Origin: Couchioplanes caeruleus | GTDB taxonomy: Bacteria > Actinomycetota > Actinomycetes > Mycobacteriales > Micromonosporaceae | DNA length: 64,000 nt | Direction of reading: 5' to 3' | Assembly (NCBI RefSeq): GCF_023499255.1 | Contig: NZ_CP092183.1 | Location: 6,196,501-6,260,500 of the forward strand | Shown: positions 63,544 to 64,000 of the stretch, in pieces | Position numbering within the stretch: the first letter of the stretch is position 1 | Layout: the number at the start of each line of letters is the position of its first letter | Program-made: the position numbers and the translations under genes | Notes under the pieces: generated by a model | The model's input: only the letters and a program-made list of their open reading frames with translations | What the model was told of the DNA's origin: nothing | The model's database searches: none

Positions 63544-64000
63544 CGCGCACTCCCTCGTTCTGCCGGTTCCCGGCCGGGGCCCCCGGTCCGGGCGGTCACG
63601 GACTTCGCATGGTCGGCCAGCGCCGTGCGATCGGCGAGGCCCGTCTTGGCCAGCAGCCGCGTCACGTGCGTCTCCACGGTGCGCGGCGACACGAACAGCC
63701 GCTCACCGATCTGCTGGTTGGTCAGCCGGTCCACGAGCAGGGCCAGGACCTCGTACTCGCGCACCGTGACGCCGGCCTGCCGGAGAACGGCGGGGATCCG
63801 GTCCGCCCCGCGACGGCGCTGCGGGGCGCGTTCCCCGGCCCGGCGCAGCAACGCCCGGCACGCGTCCGCCACCCGGGGCACCCCCGCGGCGTGGAAGTGC
63901 TGCTCGGCGAGCCGCAGCCACGGCCCGGGCCGCCCCCAGCCGTCCTCCACGGCCGCCTCGGCCGCCAGCCGCAGGCCGAGATGCCGGCCCAGCGGGTACG
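63540..64000 (-). CDS. LuxR-family transcriptional regulator (partial)
   Basis: The C-terminal part of a LuxR regulator; the frame is open through the window edge, so the start and sensor region are missing. The visible upstream part (GRHLGLRLAAEAA, WLRLAEQHFHAAG) resembles the helical region of large ATPase-type LuxR (LAL) proteins. The GerE helix-turn-helix is VTVREYEVLALLVDRLTNQQ and FVSPRTVETHVTRLL. A short basic tail follows. Its stop overlaps the propeller gene's start. Confidence 0.85.
   Translation of the reverse strand, partial: YPLGRHLGLRLAAEAAVEDGWGRPGPWLRLAEQHFHAAGVPRVADACRALLRRAGERAPQRRRGADRIPAVLRQAGVTVREYEVLALLVDRLTNQQIGERLFVSPRTVETHVTRLLAKTGLADRTALADHAKSVTARTGGPGREPAERGSAR

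Overview
The window is a very GC-rich, densely packed chromosomal segment of an actinobacterium. Codon usage, overlapping ATGA/GTGA gene junctions, many leaderless starts and the gene content (AcnA plus an AcnR-like TetR regulator, DUF2630, a TIGR04222-type membrane protein, DUF4190 proteins, a LuxR regulator) fit the Micromonosporaceae, perhaps Actinoplanes. That placement is inference. I see no rRNA, tRNA, CRISPR, insertion sequence or prophage.

Left part (1-20.3 kb): an acyltransferase-3 membrane protein, then a 400-base spacer with a hairpin-rich RNA-like region and two tiny ORFs. Next come a secreted GH31 glucosidase with a starch-binding domain, a zinc alcohol dehydrogenase with a conserved partner, a CHASE4-type chemoreceptor, a trypsin-like protease, a sensor kinase, a zinc-ribbon protein and a lipoprotein metallopeptidase. 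A leftward operon (20252 to 12812) encodes a Tat-exported two-domain multicopper oxidase, a 1306-residue ThuA/discoidin/sugar-dehydrogenase/PKD/DUF1080 protein, a cupredoxin with Ig-like repeats and a beta-rich surface protein. It looks like an extracellular copper-linked oxidation system.

Middle (20.5-37 kb): a hybrid histidine kinase stands opposite an RsbW-like kinase and a STAS antagonist. A sugar-uptake operon (GH127 arabinofuranosidase, binding protein, two permeases) carries a LacI-type operator 22 bases before its first start codon. Then follow a MoxR/DUF58/VWA cluster, two bacterial PH-domain membrane proteins, a hot-dog thioesterase, a PfkB kinase and a Cu/Zn-SOD-like lipoprotein.

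Right part (37-64 kb): an aminopeptidase P, a LysE exporter, a type I pullulanase with no signal peptide, and aconitase with a strong palindrome in its upstream region. After these come a RIO kinase overlapped by a small ORF, a HAD protein lacking its nucleophile Asp, and an AcnR-like repressor. A three-gene cassette (51803-53981) joins a membrane protein with a regularly spaced Cys/Gly tail, a DUF692 (MNIO-type) iron enzyme and a small partner; it is the best candidate for an undescribed modification system. The end holds a HEAT protein, an XRE/SnoaL pair, an SDR without its catalytic Tyr-Lys, a MurF/VanX-type pair, a Mug glycosylase, a lectin, a propeller protein and a truncated LuxR regulator.

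Two themes run through the window. At least a dozen genes have a TANNNT-like -10 hexamer 6 or 7 bases before ATG/GTG and no Shine-Dalgarno, so they are probably leaderless. Several spacers are filled with degenerate, strand-skewed short repeats, including an 18-bp tandem array at 39391-39498.
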